Source: Bacteroidetes bacterium GWB2_32_14 (GTDB taxonomy: Bacteria > Bacteroidota > Bacteroidia > Bacteroidales > UBA12077). From it: DNA of 64,000 nt. A program made the position numbers and the translations under genes. The notes beneath the pieces are model-generated. The model saw only the letters and a program-made list of their open reading frames with translations. It was not told the DNA's origin and did no database searches. Shown in pieces: positions 55,018-64,000 of the stretch. Where the stretch lies: assembly GCA_001768235.1 (NCBI GenBank), contig MENK01000018.1, positions 1-64,000 of the forward strand, read 5' to 3'. How positions within the stretch are numbered: position 1 is the stretch's first letter; the number at the start of each line of letters is the position of its first letter.

Positions 55018-57303
55018 ATGATCAATAAAGTTTTTAATACTTCGTTCCCCTTTATCGGATTACTTTTGATAATCATTGTTTTTGTAATACTAACCGATCG
55101 ATATGCTGTTAAAATTAGTCATACTCCACAATACATCGATGTTTCAACTATAGCTGGAGAAAACCAGTCGTGGAATACAGATTATATTTCTGATGAGGAT
55201 CTTCCTTTTTTTGAAAAAAAGTTCCTGAAAGATTCATTGTACATTAATGCCAATAATTACTATAATTCTAAAAAATACAATCAGGCTTTACAATCACTTT
55301 TATTGCTTTCACATTTCAATAAAAATGATTATTTCCTTTATTACAAATTAGGAAATGTTTACCTGAAACAGAAAAAATACAGCAAAGCAATAGAAGCATA
55401 CCAAAAATCAATAAAATATAAGGCTGATTTTGTTCACGCGATAACAAATCTGGCAATAGCATATTCAAAATCTGGAAGATATATTGAGGCTGAACAGATA
55501 TATTTACAGTCTTTAAAAATCCAGCCAAATAACGTACGTACGCAGCTTGATTTAGCAATATTATACTCCAAAACAGAAAATTGGAACCAGTGCCTGGCAT
55601 ATGCTGAGCAATGCAGTAAAATGTCTGGAAATGAAATGAAATCCAAGTCGTTATATTATATGGGATTAGCGTATTCCGGTATTGATGACTTGGAAAATGC
55701 TAAAAAGGTTTTGAATGAATCAATACTTTTAAAACCAGGCTTTGTATTGCCACGTATTCAATTGGCTTACCTTGAAAAAGATACTGAAAAAAGAATAGAA
55801 TTACTTAATGAAGTGCTTGTGCTAAATCCCGGAAATTCTGTTGCCTATTATTACCTGGCAAAAACCTATAAAGAGCTAAATAAGCTAACCGAGGCAGAAA
55901 ACAGCCTGCAGATGGCCCTCTCATCCGATCCCGGTAACGAAGATATAATTAATTTTTTGGCAGATATTTACCTTGATGAGAAAAAAACAGAAGTTGCTGC
56001 AAAGCTTCTTGAAGATTTAATGTTAATTGATTCGCTTGTACCACAAAACTATTTTTACCTGGCAAAAACATTTAATTCAAAAGAAGATTATAGTAACGCG
56101 GTTAGATTATACGATAAAGCAATAAATATGGCTAATGGTATTTATCCCGAAGCATTTTTAAATAAAGGCCTGGCTTATAAAAAAATGATGAGAAATCAGG
56201 ATGCCATAGACTCATATCAAAAAGCTATAAAACAACAAAAGGAATATTTTGAGGCATACTATAACCTGGCTATCATATACCAGGAAATGGACGATCTTCA
56301 AAATTCCAAAAATAATTATATTCATGCACTAACAATAAAACCAAAATTTGAGAAAGCATGGTTTAACTTAGGAATTTTATATGATAAATTAGATATAAAT
56401 GACTCTGCATCTTTTTGTTATAAAAAAGTAATAAGTCTGAATCCAAACCACTTGAAAGCACTAATGAACTATGCAGTAAATTTACGTAAACATGATAATT
56501 TACCAGGAGCTATTATTGCATATAACAATCTCTTGCAAAAGCACCCTAACTATGTTCCTGCATGGTATAATCTGGCGTATGCTTTTGAGAAAAATAAGGA
56601 TACGATTAAAGCTATAGAAACCTATCAAAAGGTTCTTCAATTGGATACTGAAAACACAAAAGCAATGAGAAATATTGCTGAGCTTTATATTGCCAGAAAG
56701 GATTACCCTGCTGCTAAAAATTTGTTAACAGAAGCTATTGACATTGAAGCATCTAACGATGAGTTACATTATGCATTGGGAGTAATTTATAAGCAAGAGG
56801 GCGATATATCAAATGCTATCCTTCAATTTTCACAAGCCATCCAACTAAAAAACAACAATGTAGCAGCTCTTAAATCATTAATGGAAATTTACAGAGACAA
56901 AAAAGATTGGAAAAAAGCCGCTTTAACAGGTGTGAGAATTTATAAAATAAAGCCATCAAAAGATATGGCCTATGATATTGGCAGGTATTACCATAAATCA
57001 AATCAAAAACAAAAAGCTGAAAACTGGTATAAGAAAGCGATTAATTCGGGCCGTAAAAGTAGCTGGGGGTATTACTGGCTGGGTAAACTTTATTATGAAA
57101 ACAATAATATTGCTCATGCTAAAAGTTATTTCATGAAAACAGTTAAGGTTGAAAAAAACCACAAATTGGGAAATTACTACCTGGCTGAAATGTATTATAC
57201 AAAAAACAACAAAGACTCTGCTCTTTATTATATAAATAAAGCGTTATTAAAAGATACTGCATTCACTAAAGCGGTGGAGCTAAAAGCAAAAATCAACAAT
57301 TAA
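55018..57303 (+). CDS. Membrane-anchored TPR protein
   Basis: A 761-residue protein with an uncleaved N-terminal helix (about 8-25) and then TPR repeats almost to the C-terminus; about fifteen copies can be picked out, for example DYFLYYKLGNVYLKQKKYSKA near 102 and PAWYNLAYAFEKNKDTIKAI near 515. It should lie in the periplasm as a scaffold. TPR proteins with partner outer-membrane barrels form export channels for polysaccharides (AlgK-AlgE, PgaA, BcsC), and a barrel gene follows directly 13 bases downstream. A similar role here is inference. Confidence 0.85.
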   Translation: MINKVFNTSFPFIGLLLIIIVFVILTDRYAVKISHTPQYIDVSTIAGENQSWNTDYISDEDLPFFEKKFLKDSLYINANNYYNSKKYNQALQSLLLLSHFNKNDYFLYYKLGNVYLKQKKYSKAIEAYQKSIKYKADFVHAITNLAIAYSKSGRYIEAEQIYLQSLKIQPNNVRTQLDLAILYSKTENWNQCLAYAEQCSKMSGNEMKSKSLYYMGLAYSGIDDLENAKKVLNESILLKPGFVLPRIQLAYLEKDTEKRIELLNEVLVLNPGNSVAYYYLAKTYKELNKLTEAENSLQMALSSDPGNEDIINFLADIYLDEKKTEVAAKLLEDLMLIDSLVPQNYFYLAKTFNSKEDYSNAVRLYDKAINMANGIYPEAFLNKGLAYKKMMRNQDAIDSYQKAIKQQKEYFEAYYNLAIIYQEMDDLQNSKNNYIHALTIKPKFEKAWFNLGILYDKLDINDSASFCYKKVISLNPNHLKALMNYAVNLRKHDNLPGAIIAYNNLLQKHPNYVPAWYNLAYAFEKNKDTIKAIETYQKVLQLDTENTKAMRNIAELYIARKDYPAAKNLLTEAIDIEASNDELHYALGVIYKQEGDISNAILQFSQAIQLKNNNVAALKSLMEIYRDKKDWKKAALTGVRIYKIKPSKDMAYDIGRYYHKSNQKQKAENWYKKAINSGRKSSWGYYWLGKLYYENNNIAHAKSYFMKTVKVEKNHKLGNYYLAEMYYTKNNKDSALYYINKALLKDTAFTKAVELKAKINN

Positions 57304-57316
57304 ATAAAAGTAAACT

Positions 57317-58522
57317 ATGAATATCAAGAAAAATTATTTGTTAATTGTATCGGTGTTTATTCTATTTTCCTATTCCAAATCATATGGTCAATTTCAATTT
57401 GAACCAGTAGGTCTGGTAAGTTTGGGTTATGAAGATAACGTTTTTCATGCCCCTGATATACTATTGGATAATTTGGGCAATTATATACCAGAATCAGACC
57501 TTATTATTTCAGACTTGTTTCTTGATTATGGGTATAATCTTGGATTTAATTATAAAGCTAAAAAGCATTTGTTTCATGTTGATCAGGGATTTTGGGGTAG
57601 AAATTACTTTGATTATAACCAATTGAATCAATACGTTCTTGACCTTAAATTGAAGTATAAATATGCGTTTTCTAAGCATTTTGCTACAGGAGTAATTTAC
57701 GATATCAGTAAAAACAAGAAGATTGGTACATCTGCTCTGGGTGATGAATTACTCCAGAAATTTTCCTATCTGAAAAACGATGTGGAAATATTTTTCGATT
57801 ATGAAATAACCAGAAATACAGATATTGAGCTGGCATTTAGCTGGTATAACAAAGATTATGAAAAAGATTCCGTGGTTATTCCTCTTGATGCAAATACATT
57901 TGGTACAGATTTTAAATTTACACAGGATTTGAATTCAGGCAATTATAAATCTACTCTAAACCTGAAAATCAATTATGCTATGCGTAAATATAGTGATTTG
58001 AAAGCATTGGATGCATCAGGTAATTCAAATCCGGATTATCCTTTAAGAGACTGGAGATATTTCGGTGTTGGCCTGGAATATAAAATAGACCATGTCGGTA
58101 ATTTTGCATTTGTTCCATATTATTGGTACGACCGCAGAAAAGATCAATTTGAAGACTATTATTCATACAAGAGTAATGAAATGGGCTTGAAAATATATTT
58201 TAAAAGTGATAAATTTAATTTAAAATTAGTACCATTTTATTCGATTGTAAAATATGACGTAAAGAAAGCTCCGGGTCCTGATGCAACAGATCCATTGCTT
58301 GTGTATGAATATTTCGATATTGATTTACAAATGAACTATTTATTGTTTAAAGGAACAAACTTAACATTTGATTTCAACACGAGCAACAGGAATACTAATA
58401 CTTTGAGTGAGAGTATGACCACCCGCCGTGATTATAAATCATACGAAATAATGGTAGGTTTCTCATTTAACCCTTTCCAATTGTTTGTTGATAGAAAAAT
58501 AGACGAAGATGAGCGAAAATAA
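57317..58522 (+). CDS. Outer-membrane beta-barrel protein
   Basis: A 401-residue protein with a cleavable signal (ending SYSKSYGQ) and alternating polar/aromatic strands throughout: LVSLGYEDNVFHAP at the start, DYGYNLGFNYKAKKHLFHV, YEIMVGFSFNPFQL at the end. This is the pattern of an 16- to 18-strand barrel (count approximate). No named family is certain; it resembles barrels found with surface polymer secretion systems. It lies between the TPR and spermidine-synthase-like genes, and the latter overlaps its end by 14 bases. Confidence 0.8.
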   Translation: MNIKKNYLLIVSVFILFSYSKSYGQFQFEPVGLVSLGYEDNVFHAPDILLDNLGNYIPESDLIISDLFLDYGYNLGFNYKAKKHLFHVDQGFWGRNYFDYNQLNQYVLDLKLKYKYAFSKHFATGVIYDISKNKKIGTSALGDELLQKFSYLKNDVEIFFDYEITRNTDIELAFSWYNKDYEKDSVVIPLDANTFGTDFKFTQDLNSGNYKSTLNLKINYAMRKYSDLKALDASGNSNPDYPLRDWRYFGVGLEYKIDHVGNFAFVPYYWYDRRKDQFEDYYSYKSNEMGLKIYFKSDKFNLKLVPFYSIVKYDVKKAPGPDATDPLLVYEYFDIDLQMNYLLFKGTNLTFDFNTSNRNTNTLSESMTTRRDYKSYEIMVGFSFNPFQLFVDRKIDEDERK

Positions 58523-60122
58523 TATCGTACTAAATCCCACGCAGAAATTTTATATAAGACTAATATATATCAATGCATTTATAACTGGGGCCGTGGTAAT
58601 GGCAATGGAGATGACAGGAAGCCGTTTTTTAACACCTTTCTTTGGAAGCTCCGTTTATACATGGGCTTCGATAATATCGATGGTGCTTTTGTCTTTATCT
58701 GCAGGATATTTTATAGGTGGTTACTGGGCTGAAAGAAAACCGTATTCTTTTTACCCCGGATATTTCATATACATTGCAGCTATCCTGATTTTATTTATCC
58801 CGGTGTACTATGTACAGCTGTTTAATTATTTATATGAAATTATACCAGATGCAAAAACTGGAGGGTTTGTAGGAGCGTTAATAACCCTTTTTTTGCCCCT
58901 CCTCATGCTTGGAATGTATTCGCCTTACTCGGTTAAGTTAGGATCTGTTGACTCTGTTAAAGTAGGTAAAATATCAGGGAATCTTTATGCTATTTCAACT
59001 ATAGGAAGTATTGTTGGAACTTTAGGCGTTACATTTATTCTTATTCCGCTTATCGGACTGAAAACTATTACTGTTTCTTTATCTGTTACATGTGCATTAA
59101 GTGGAATGTCTTTAATATTTTTTCAACCTGTAGAAAGCAATGAATTAAAACCGAATAGCAAGAAAAGTAAAAACCAGGTATGGCTACTCCTGTTTATATA
59201 TATAACCTTGCTAATGCTGGTTTTGTTCTGGAACGATATTTTTAATTCTGCTGATACAAAGAATAAATCTACAAGCACAATTCTCGAAGAAGTGGAGTCG
59301 GAGTACAACCATATATTAATAAAACAGAAGGGCGAATATATAACCATGGGTTTTTATCATTACGGGGCTAATCACCTGGAGTCATCGATCAACACTTTAA
59401 ACGAAAATGAATTGCCGCTGAGTTATGCCCAAATTATGCCTGTTGCACTTTTATATAATGATAAAGCAAAAAATCTGTTAATGATTGGCCTGGGTGGAGG
59501 AGCTGTTACAAGATACATCCAAAACTATATAAAAAATATTGATATAACCGGGGTTGAACTTGATGAAAAAGTAATTGATCTTGCTAAAAAATACTTTGGA
59601 TTAGTAGAAAAGGAAAATTATAAAGTCATTATTGAAGATGGCAGAATTTTTTTACACCGATCAAAAAACAGTTATGATATTATTATGCTCGATGCTTACA
59701 AGGGAGGATATATCCCTTTTCATCTTTGTACCCAGGAGTTTTATCAAATGGTTGAGCAACACATGAATAAAAATGGATGCGTTGTTTTAAACATTCATCG
59801 TGGTTCAAAACTTTTTAACAGAACAATTCAGACTTTAGGAACAGTGTTTGACAATGTTGAGCTTTATGGTTCAAAAACCAAAGGGAATGCCATTGCTGTT
59901 GCATACAACGGAACTTTAAAATCATCAGACGAACTTAATATGATTGCAGACTCACTACAGAATCGATATAATTTTTATCACAACCTAAATGAACTCCCTG
60001 AATTGAAATTTAATAATGTAGTTGGCCAAAAACAAAAAATACTTACCGACGATTTTGCTCCAATCAACTTCCTGAATGCTATACAGGAGCATAATGAAAA
60101 AATTGAAGAATCCGTTCAGTAA
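58509..60122 (+). CDS. Membrane-fused spermidine-synthase-like protein
   Basis: A 537-residue protein with about seven to eight N-terminal helices (about 15-250) and a cytoplasmic Rossmann domain of the aminopropyltransferase fold (about 265-520). The nucleotide loop LMIGLGGGAVTRYI and the acidic VELDEKVIDLAKKYF and IIEDGRIFL strands fit SAM or decarboxy-SAM binding; YDIIMLDAY is the equivalent of the active-site Asp strand. The GGGDG motif of true spermidine synthases is altered: the Asp is missing (GGGAV), so polyamine synthesis is uncertain. Many fused proteins of this type are uncharacterised. The gene ends the five-gene operon. Confidence 0.84.
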   Translation: MSENNIVLNPTQKFYIRLIYINAFITGAVVMAMEMTGSRFLTPFFGSSVYTWASIISMVLLSLSAGYFIGGYWAERKPYSFYPGYFIYIAAILILFIPVYYVQLFNYLYEIIPDAKTGGFVGALITLFLPLLMLGMYSPYSVKLGSVDSVKVGKISGNLYAISTIGSIVGTLGVTFILIPLIGLKTITVSLSVTCALSGMSLIFFQPVESNELKPNSKKSKNQVWLLLFIYITLLMLVLFWNDIFNSADTKNKSTSTILEEVESEYNHILIKQKGEYITMGFYHYGANHLESSINTLNENELPLSYAQIMPVALLYNDKAKNLLMIGLGGGAVTRYIQNYIKNIDITGVELDEKVIDLAKKYFGLVEKENYKVIIEDGRIFLHRSKNSYDIIMLDAYKGGYIPFHLCTQEFYQMVEQHMNKNGCVVLNIHRGSKLFNRTIQTLGTVFDNVELYGSKTKGNAIAVAYNGTLKSSDELNMIADSLQNRYNFYHNLNELPELKFNNVVGQKQKILTDDFAPINFLNAIQEHNEKIEESVQ

Positions 60123-60245
60123 AAATACTCAGTTAACAACACGATGGTTGTTAATAAAAATTGTATTAAAGTAAATAAAAAATTTGCTAATTAGTTGGAA
60201 ATAAGAATTAATGTTTATAAAATTGGTTCTTATTTTAAAAAGGGG

Positions 60246-60662
60246 ATGTCGAAATTAAGTCCATTTTACGATTCAGATATCATGCCTTCACCCTTTAGCG
60301 GGCATAAAATTCTTGTTGTTGACGACGATGATGTCAGTTATTTTTTAATAAATGAAATATTCGCTTCATATAATCTTGAAATGATTCGTGCGTATAATGG
60401 TTTTGAAGCCATGGAATATTTTAAATACGAAAGAAATCCTGTTGACCTGGTACTTATGGATATCCGAATGCCTGAAATGAATGGATACGAAGCTACACGA
60501 AGGATAAAAGTTATTAACCCATCAATGCCCGTTATAGCATTAACAGCTTATGCTCATACACAAGGCAGAATTGATTGTTTAAATGCCGGTTGCGACGAGT
60601 TTGTTTCAAAGCCTTTCGATATCAATTCACTACTAAAAATTGTTGAAAAACATTTGTCGTGA
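60246..60662 (+). CDS. Single-domain response regulator
   Basis: About 138 residues consisting of a CheY-like receiver only: acidic pocket VVDDDD, phospho-acceptor Asp in LVLMDIRMPEMNGYEA, Thr in IALTAYA, Lys in VSKPFD. An N-terminal tail of about 17 residues precedes it. The frame is open upstream to a TTG at 60195; the ATG at 60246 is the best start, with 60282 as a shorter option. It lies 123 bases after the spermidine-synthase-like gene and may belong to that operon. No kinase or output partner is adjacent. Confidence 0.87.
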   Translation: MSKLSPFYDSDIMPSPFSGHKILVVDDDDVSYFLINEIFASYNLEMIRAYNGFEAMEYFKYERNPVDLVLMDIRMPEMNGYEATRRIKVINPSMPVIALTAYAHTQGRIDCLNAGCDEFVSKPFDINSLLKIVEKHLS

Positions 60663-60796
60663 TAATTAATCTGATGTATTAATGTAATCTATATAAATTA
60701 GGTACAACCTTGACAAAGAGATACCCTACTGACTAATTTATGGATTAAAAAGATAGAATATTGACTCGAATACAACTCAAAAAACAGAAACAACTA

Positions 60797-61495
60797 ATGG
60801 ATACCAAATGGAAAGATTTATATAAGATAGGCGGGATTTCATTCATTATTACTACTGTATTAATACTATTTGCAATTATTGCATTCTTTATTTGGCCTTA
60901 TAGTCCATCCGAAAACACTACAGCAGATATACTTACAACACTAGATAATGATATATGGAAAGGTCTGTTTTCACTAGATTTGATAATGTTAATTACTATG
61001 CTTGTTAATATATTTCCACTATTAGCCTTATATGTGTCATTAAAAAACGTTAATGAATCATATGCATTAATTGCGTTTGTGTTAGCATTGATTGGAGTTG
61101 CGACTATAATACCAGCAAGGCCGTTGCAGGAAATGGTTATTTTAAGTGAAAAATACGCACAAGCAAAAACGGAGATAGAGAGAAACATATATTTAGCATC
61201 AGGCGAAACATATTTAGCCTTATTTGATGGTACAGCTTGGCTCGTTCAAACTGTATTACTTATGCTATCAGGCTTGATAAATGCACTATTAATGCTTAAA
61301 AGTAAGATGTTTAGCAAAACAACTGCATGGATTGGAATAATTGCAGCAGCATTAGGATTCGGATTTTTTATCCCCAAAATAGGTGTCGGATTTTTATTTT
61401 TAAATACAATTTTAACAATACCTTTTTACATTCTTATTGCTCTTGTATTCATAAAAATTGGTTGGCACAATAAGATTAACATTGAAACAAATTAA
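60797..61495 (+). CDS. DUF4386-like membrane protein
   Basis: About 232 residues with six predicted transmembrane helices and the general DUF4386 arrangement (DTKWKDLYKIGGISFIITTVL at the start, a charged loop with SEKYAQAKTEIERN in the middle, then GETYLALFDGTAWLVQTVLLML). The family has no known function. The frame is open to a TTG at 60761; the ATG at 60797 is preferred. It converges on the MFS gene with a terminator between. Confidence 0.72.
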   Translation: MDTKWKDLYKIGGISFIITTVLILFAIIAFFIWPYSPSENTTADILTTLDNDIWKGLFSLDLIMLITMLVNIFPLLALYVSLKNVNESYALIAFVLALIGVATIIPARPLQEMVILSEKYAQAKTEIERNIYLASGETYLALFDGTAWLVQTVLLMLSGLINALLMLKSKMFSKTTAWIGIIAAALGFGFFIPKIGVGFLFLNTILTIPFYILIALVFIKIGWHNKINIETN

Positions 61496-61506
61496 ATAAA
61501 GAAACA

Positions 61507-61601
61507 CCCAACACAGGCTCATACATAAGGGTTTCTATACCAATTGCACAGGCAAGGTTTAGGTGAGACATGTCATGCAATCCTTTCCGGCGCATAACAT
61601 C
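61507..61601 (+). other. Intergenic segment after the DUF4386 gene
   Basis: This stretch starts CCCAACACAGGCTCATACAT and is less AT-rich than most gaps in the window. It loosely resembles the segment at 51772 in opening with an AACA...ATAAG string soon after a small accessory gene. No gene or clear secondary structure is assigned. Confidence 0.25.
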
Positions 61602-61635
61602 AAAAAATGCAACCAGTTTTCTGGTTGCATTTTTT
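61602..61635. terminator. Bidirectional terminator between DUF4386 and MFS genes
   Basis: A 15-bp stem with a TTTT loop (AAAAAATGCAACCAG/CTGGTTGCATTTTTT) has T-runs on both strands and lies between convergent genes. Confidence 0.9.
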
Positions 61636-61662
61636 TTATAAAATAATGAATAACAGAGTTTG

Positions 61663-63066
61663 CTATGATTTAATATTAGGTATATCCAAACCATATCCTT
61701 TTTTCTTATCTACCATTTTAAGGCCAATGCTAAGTAGAATTGCCAGAGCGCCAAAGCCTGCGAAAATAAGCTCAGGTACAGTGTAATCATATTTAGCACC
61801 TGCGACTTTAGCTGCAACCAATTCAGAAACACCCGGGTTTGCAGCAGATATTGACCAGCCAATAAGTACAGGAACTAACATTAAACCAATATTTTGAATC
61901 CAGAAAATACTTCCATAAGCAGAACCCAGGTATCTTTCATCAACAATTTTTGGTACCGAAGGCCACATAGATGCAGGTACAAGCGAAAATGCTGTTCCCA
62001 GTATTACAATTGTTCCAATTGCAATAGGTACATTGAATATTTCAGAAGGAACCAATGCAAAAATTAAATGCGAAATTGTAAGTAAAATAGCACCATACAA
62101 CATCATTGTTGCACCAAGTCCTTTTTTATCAAGGAAAAATCCGATAAATGGAGTTAAAACCATTGCTCCTATTGGGAAATATGAGAAATAAGCAGCTGCA
62201 GTTTTAATATCAACATTTAGTTTTGAAGCTAACATATCGGTAGCAAATTTCTGGAAAGGGAATACTGCAGAATAGAACAATACACAAAGGCCTGCAATTG
62301 CCAGGAAGCCTGGGTTTGTAAATATTTTTTTAAGATCGCTTACTTTAAACTCGTCTTCAGGAGATGTAAGGATATCTTTTGCTCCTGTTTGTTTATCCAG
62401 TTTAGCATCCATAAAAGTATATATGAGGAAAGTTAGGAAACCAATACACAAGAATGCTAATCCCCAGAATACTGAATTTGATGGGCCACCATTTTCAGCA
62501 AAAATAGGAGTTAAACGGAAAACAGCAAATACACCTAGTCGGGCAACTGCCATTTCAAGGCCCATGGCTAAAGCCATTTCTCTGCCTTTAAACCATTTAA
62601 CAATAGTTTTTGAAACTGTTATACCTGCCATTTCAACACCAACACCAAAAATTGAGAATCCGACAAAGGCAAGTTTTGCTGTAGCCGGAACGCTAACCCA
62701 AAAAGAGTTAAGCCAATTTGAAAAATCAGTTCCTGCGAATCCTGGTGTTAAAGCATAAAATTTAAGCGCTGCACCAACAACCATAGTTAAGCCGGCAGTT
62801 ATTAATGTAAAGCGAATTCCCATTTTATCGAGAATAACACCCGATAGTATTAGAAAAAGAGCAAATACATTTAGAAAAAACTCAGAACCACCCAACATTC
62901 CAAAAACCTCAGGAGTCCAGTGATAATCTGTTTCCATTAAATTTTGGAGTGGTGCAACAACATCAACAAAGAAATATGCAAAAAACATAGTTGATGAAAT
63001 TAATGCCAGTGCAATCCATCGGGCGACTTTTGAGTCTCGTAGAGTTTGTTTTAAAACTTCTGTCAT
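61663..63066 (-). CDS. MFS transporter
   Basis: A 467-residue major facilitator protein with about twelve helices. The family loop motif is seen as LDKMGIRFTLITAG (after helix 2) and LDKKGLGATMMLYG (after helix 8), showing the two-fold repeat. It resembles the NarK/oxalate-formate-antiporter-like branch in its long loop before helix 7 (DAKLDKQTGAKDILTSPED). The substrate cannot be told from sequence. It is a single gene with a SPOR lipoprotein gene upstream on the same strand, 183 bases away. Confidence 0.88.
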   Translation of the reverse strand: MTEVLKQTLRDSKVARWIALALISSTMFFAYFFVDVVAPLQNLMETDYHWTPEVFGMLGGSEFFLNVFALFLILSGVILDKMGIRFTLITAGLTMVVGAALKFYALTPGFAGTDFSNWLNSFWVSVPATAKLAFVGFSIFGVGVEMAGITVSKTIVKWFKGREMALAMGLEMAVARLGVFAVFRLTPIFAENGGPSNSVFWGLAFLCIGFLTFLIYTFMDAKLDKQTGAKDILTSPEDEFKVSDLKKIFTNPGFLAIAGLCVLFYSAVFPFQKFATDMLASKLNVDIKTAAAYFSYFPIGAMVLTPFIGFFLDKKGLGATMMLYGAILLTISHLIFALVPSEIFNVPIAIGTIVILGTAFSLVPASMWPSVPKIVDERYLGSAYGSIFWIQNIGLMLVPVLIGWSISAANPGVSELVAAKVAGAKYDYTVPELIFAGFGALAILLSIGLKMVDKKKGYGLDIPNIKS

Positions 63067-63206
63067 AATAGATAATTTAGGATTGATAATTAATTAATCT
63101 TGCGAATTTATAATAAATCGGTATTTATAAAAATATTTTACCTGAAATACTACGTTTAATTTTCAACTTTTTTCTAAAAGCTGTTAATAATCAGATGAAA
63201 TAAAAA

Positions 63207-63227
63207 ATGCCGGGTGCAAACCGGCAT
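63207..63227 (-). terminator. Terminator of the SPOR lipoprotein gene
   Basis: A 7-bp stem (ATGCCGG/CCGGCAT) with a 7-base loop is followed on the minus strand by six Ts, 22 bases after the gene's stop. Confidence 0.85.
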
Positions 63228-63249
63228 CAATATGTACTATATTGAAATA

Positions 63250-63702
63250 TTATTGCCCTTTTATATATATCCACGAAGTAGGCTCAACTGCTTCACGGGC
63301 TTTAGTAAGATCTTTTACTGCCTCGCCCCATGATTTGTATGCCCCAATGCTTATCATCTCAAACTTGTAACTATTTACAAGAATTTCTGTTTGATAGCCT
63401 TTTTTACCAATATATTCTTTATAAGCTGCTGCATATTTGGGTGTTTTAAAACTACCAACTATGATATGAAATTTGTACAATCTTTGTCTTTCTTCTTCAG
63501 CTTTCCGAATTGCTTCCTGACGGGCTTTTTCTTCCTGTGCTTTTTTAAATTCCAAATCTTTGGCAGCTTTCTGTGCTTTTTGAATACTGTCTTTCTTCAT
63601 TTGCTCTATACGAGCTAATTCTGCCTGTTTTTTCTTTCCAAAAAACTTACAGCCTGAAGAAAGAAGGACTAATACGCTTAAAACAAAAACAAGTTTTTTC
63701 AT
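63250..63702 (-). CDS. SPOR-domain lipoprotein
   Basis: About 150 residues. MKKLVFVLSVLVLLSSGCKF carries the lipobox SSGC. A charged coiled coil rich in Lys, Glu and Ala (about 22-72) leads to a C-terminal SPOR domain (YKFHIIVGSFKTPKYAAAYKE to IYIKGQ, about 76-150). SPOR domains bind denuded peptidoglycan at division sites, so a role in septum or wall maintenance is likely. The frame is open to 63771; the ATG at 63702 gives the signal peptide. Confidence 0.9.
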   Translation of the reverse strand: MKKLVFVLSVLVLLSSGCKFFGKKKQAELARIEQMKKDSIQKAQKAAKDLEFKKAQEEKARQEAIRKAEEERQRLYKFHIIVGSFKTPKYAAAYKEYIGKKGYQTEILVNSYKFEMISIGAYKSWGEAVKDLTKAREAVEPTSWIYIKGQ

Positions 63703-63974
63703 ATGTCTGGGATTTTTGGGGTTTCTAATTTTAATTATAACAAAGTAAACAAAAAAAACATTGATAATCAAAATACTTTATTAAAAAACTGATCATGAAT
63801 TGTTTGAGATAAAATTGATTGCCACATTCTATTCTTTGGTTAATACAAATAGTTAATTATTTAAAAAACTGATTTTCAGGCAATTAAAAATCGCAAAAAA
63901 ACGGAAACCATTTTTATAATATGATATTTCCCCTGTTTTTTATATCTTGTGCCTTCAAATTAATCACGATAAAA

Positions 63975-64000
63975 ATGACTACAATTATTGATCTTTTTGA
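63975..64000 (+). CDS. Start of a gene running off the window (partial)
   Basis: An ATG at 63975 opens a frame (MTTIIDLF...) to the window edge. It follows 272 bases without a supportable gene, which also contain the upstream region of the SPOR gene. Only eight residues are visible, so no product is proposed. Confidence 0.4.

Overview
The window looks like a chromosomal segment of an AT-rich Bacteroidota, probably Bacteroidales/Marinilabiliales-like (the family-level placement is inference). Supporting signs are a SusC/SusD/SusE starch locus, a type IX secretion (T9SS) C-terminal domain on an amylase, Asp-rich lipoprotein export signals, DUF4831, DUF3667 and FISUMP proteins, TANNTTTG-type -7 promoter boxes and few Shine-Dalgarno sequences. 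No insertion sequence, prophage or CRISPR array was seen.

Layout. 1-7500: end of an unknown gene, ilvE, then a signalling block with SiaC- and SiaB-like partner-switch proteins and two SpoIIE/PP2C phosphatases on the minus strand, facing a divergent receiver-PAS-adenylate cyclase gene, then cdd. 7500-16500: housekeeping and envelope genes (LysM glucosaminidase, fmt, a DUF4405 cytochrome-like protein, ribBA, two glycosyltransferases, an LptF/G permease, a START-like protein). 16500-17600: tRNA-Met preceded by a decayed partial copy of itself that carries a 19-bp palindrome, then a DedA protein. 17680-39860: a complete starch/maltodextrin utilisation locus. 39870-47060: POT peptide transporter, NAD(P)HX repair enzyme, DUF4831 lipoprotein, thioredoxin-like protein and the dipeptidase PepD. 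47190-52280: accessory small genes, mostly of unknown role, including a frameshifted FISUMP gene. 52530-60120: a tightly packed five-gene operon (transglutaminase-7TM, RimK-like ATP-grasp ligase, TPR protein, outer-membrane barrel, membrane spermidine-synthase-like protein). 60240-64000: response regulator, DUF4386 protein, MFS transporter, SPOR lipoprotein and the start of another gene.

How the genes work together. In the starch locus, SusC/SusD/SusE-like proteins and a T9SS-secreted amylase act at the surface. Periplasmic GH13 enzymes trim maltodextrins, an MFS carrier imports maltose, maltose phosphorylase and beta-phosphoglucomutase yield glucose and glucose-6-phosphate, and a phosphofructokinase feeds glycolysis. 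A LacI-type regulator sits at one end. An identical 16-bp operator lies before susC and before the MFS operon, at the same distance from each -7 box. The signalling block suggests a SiaABC-type switch controlling cAMP rather than c-di-GMP.

The best candidate for an undescribed system is the 52530-60122 operon. It couples a predicted amide ligase and a membrane transglutaminase to a TPR scaffold and an outer-membrane barrel. That is the logic of a polymer or peptide synthesis-and-export machine, although its product is unknown.
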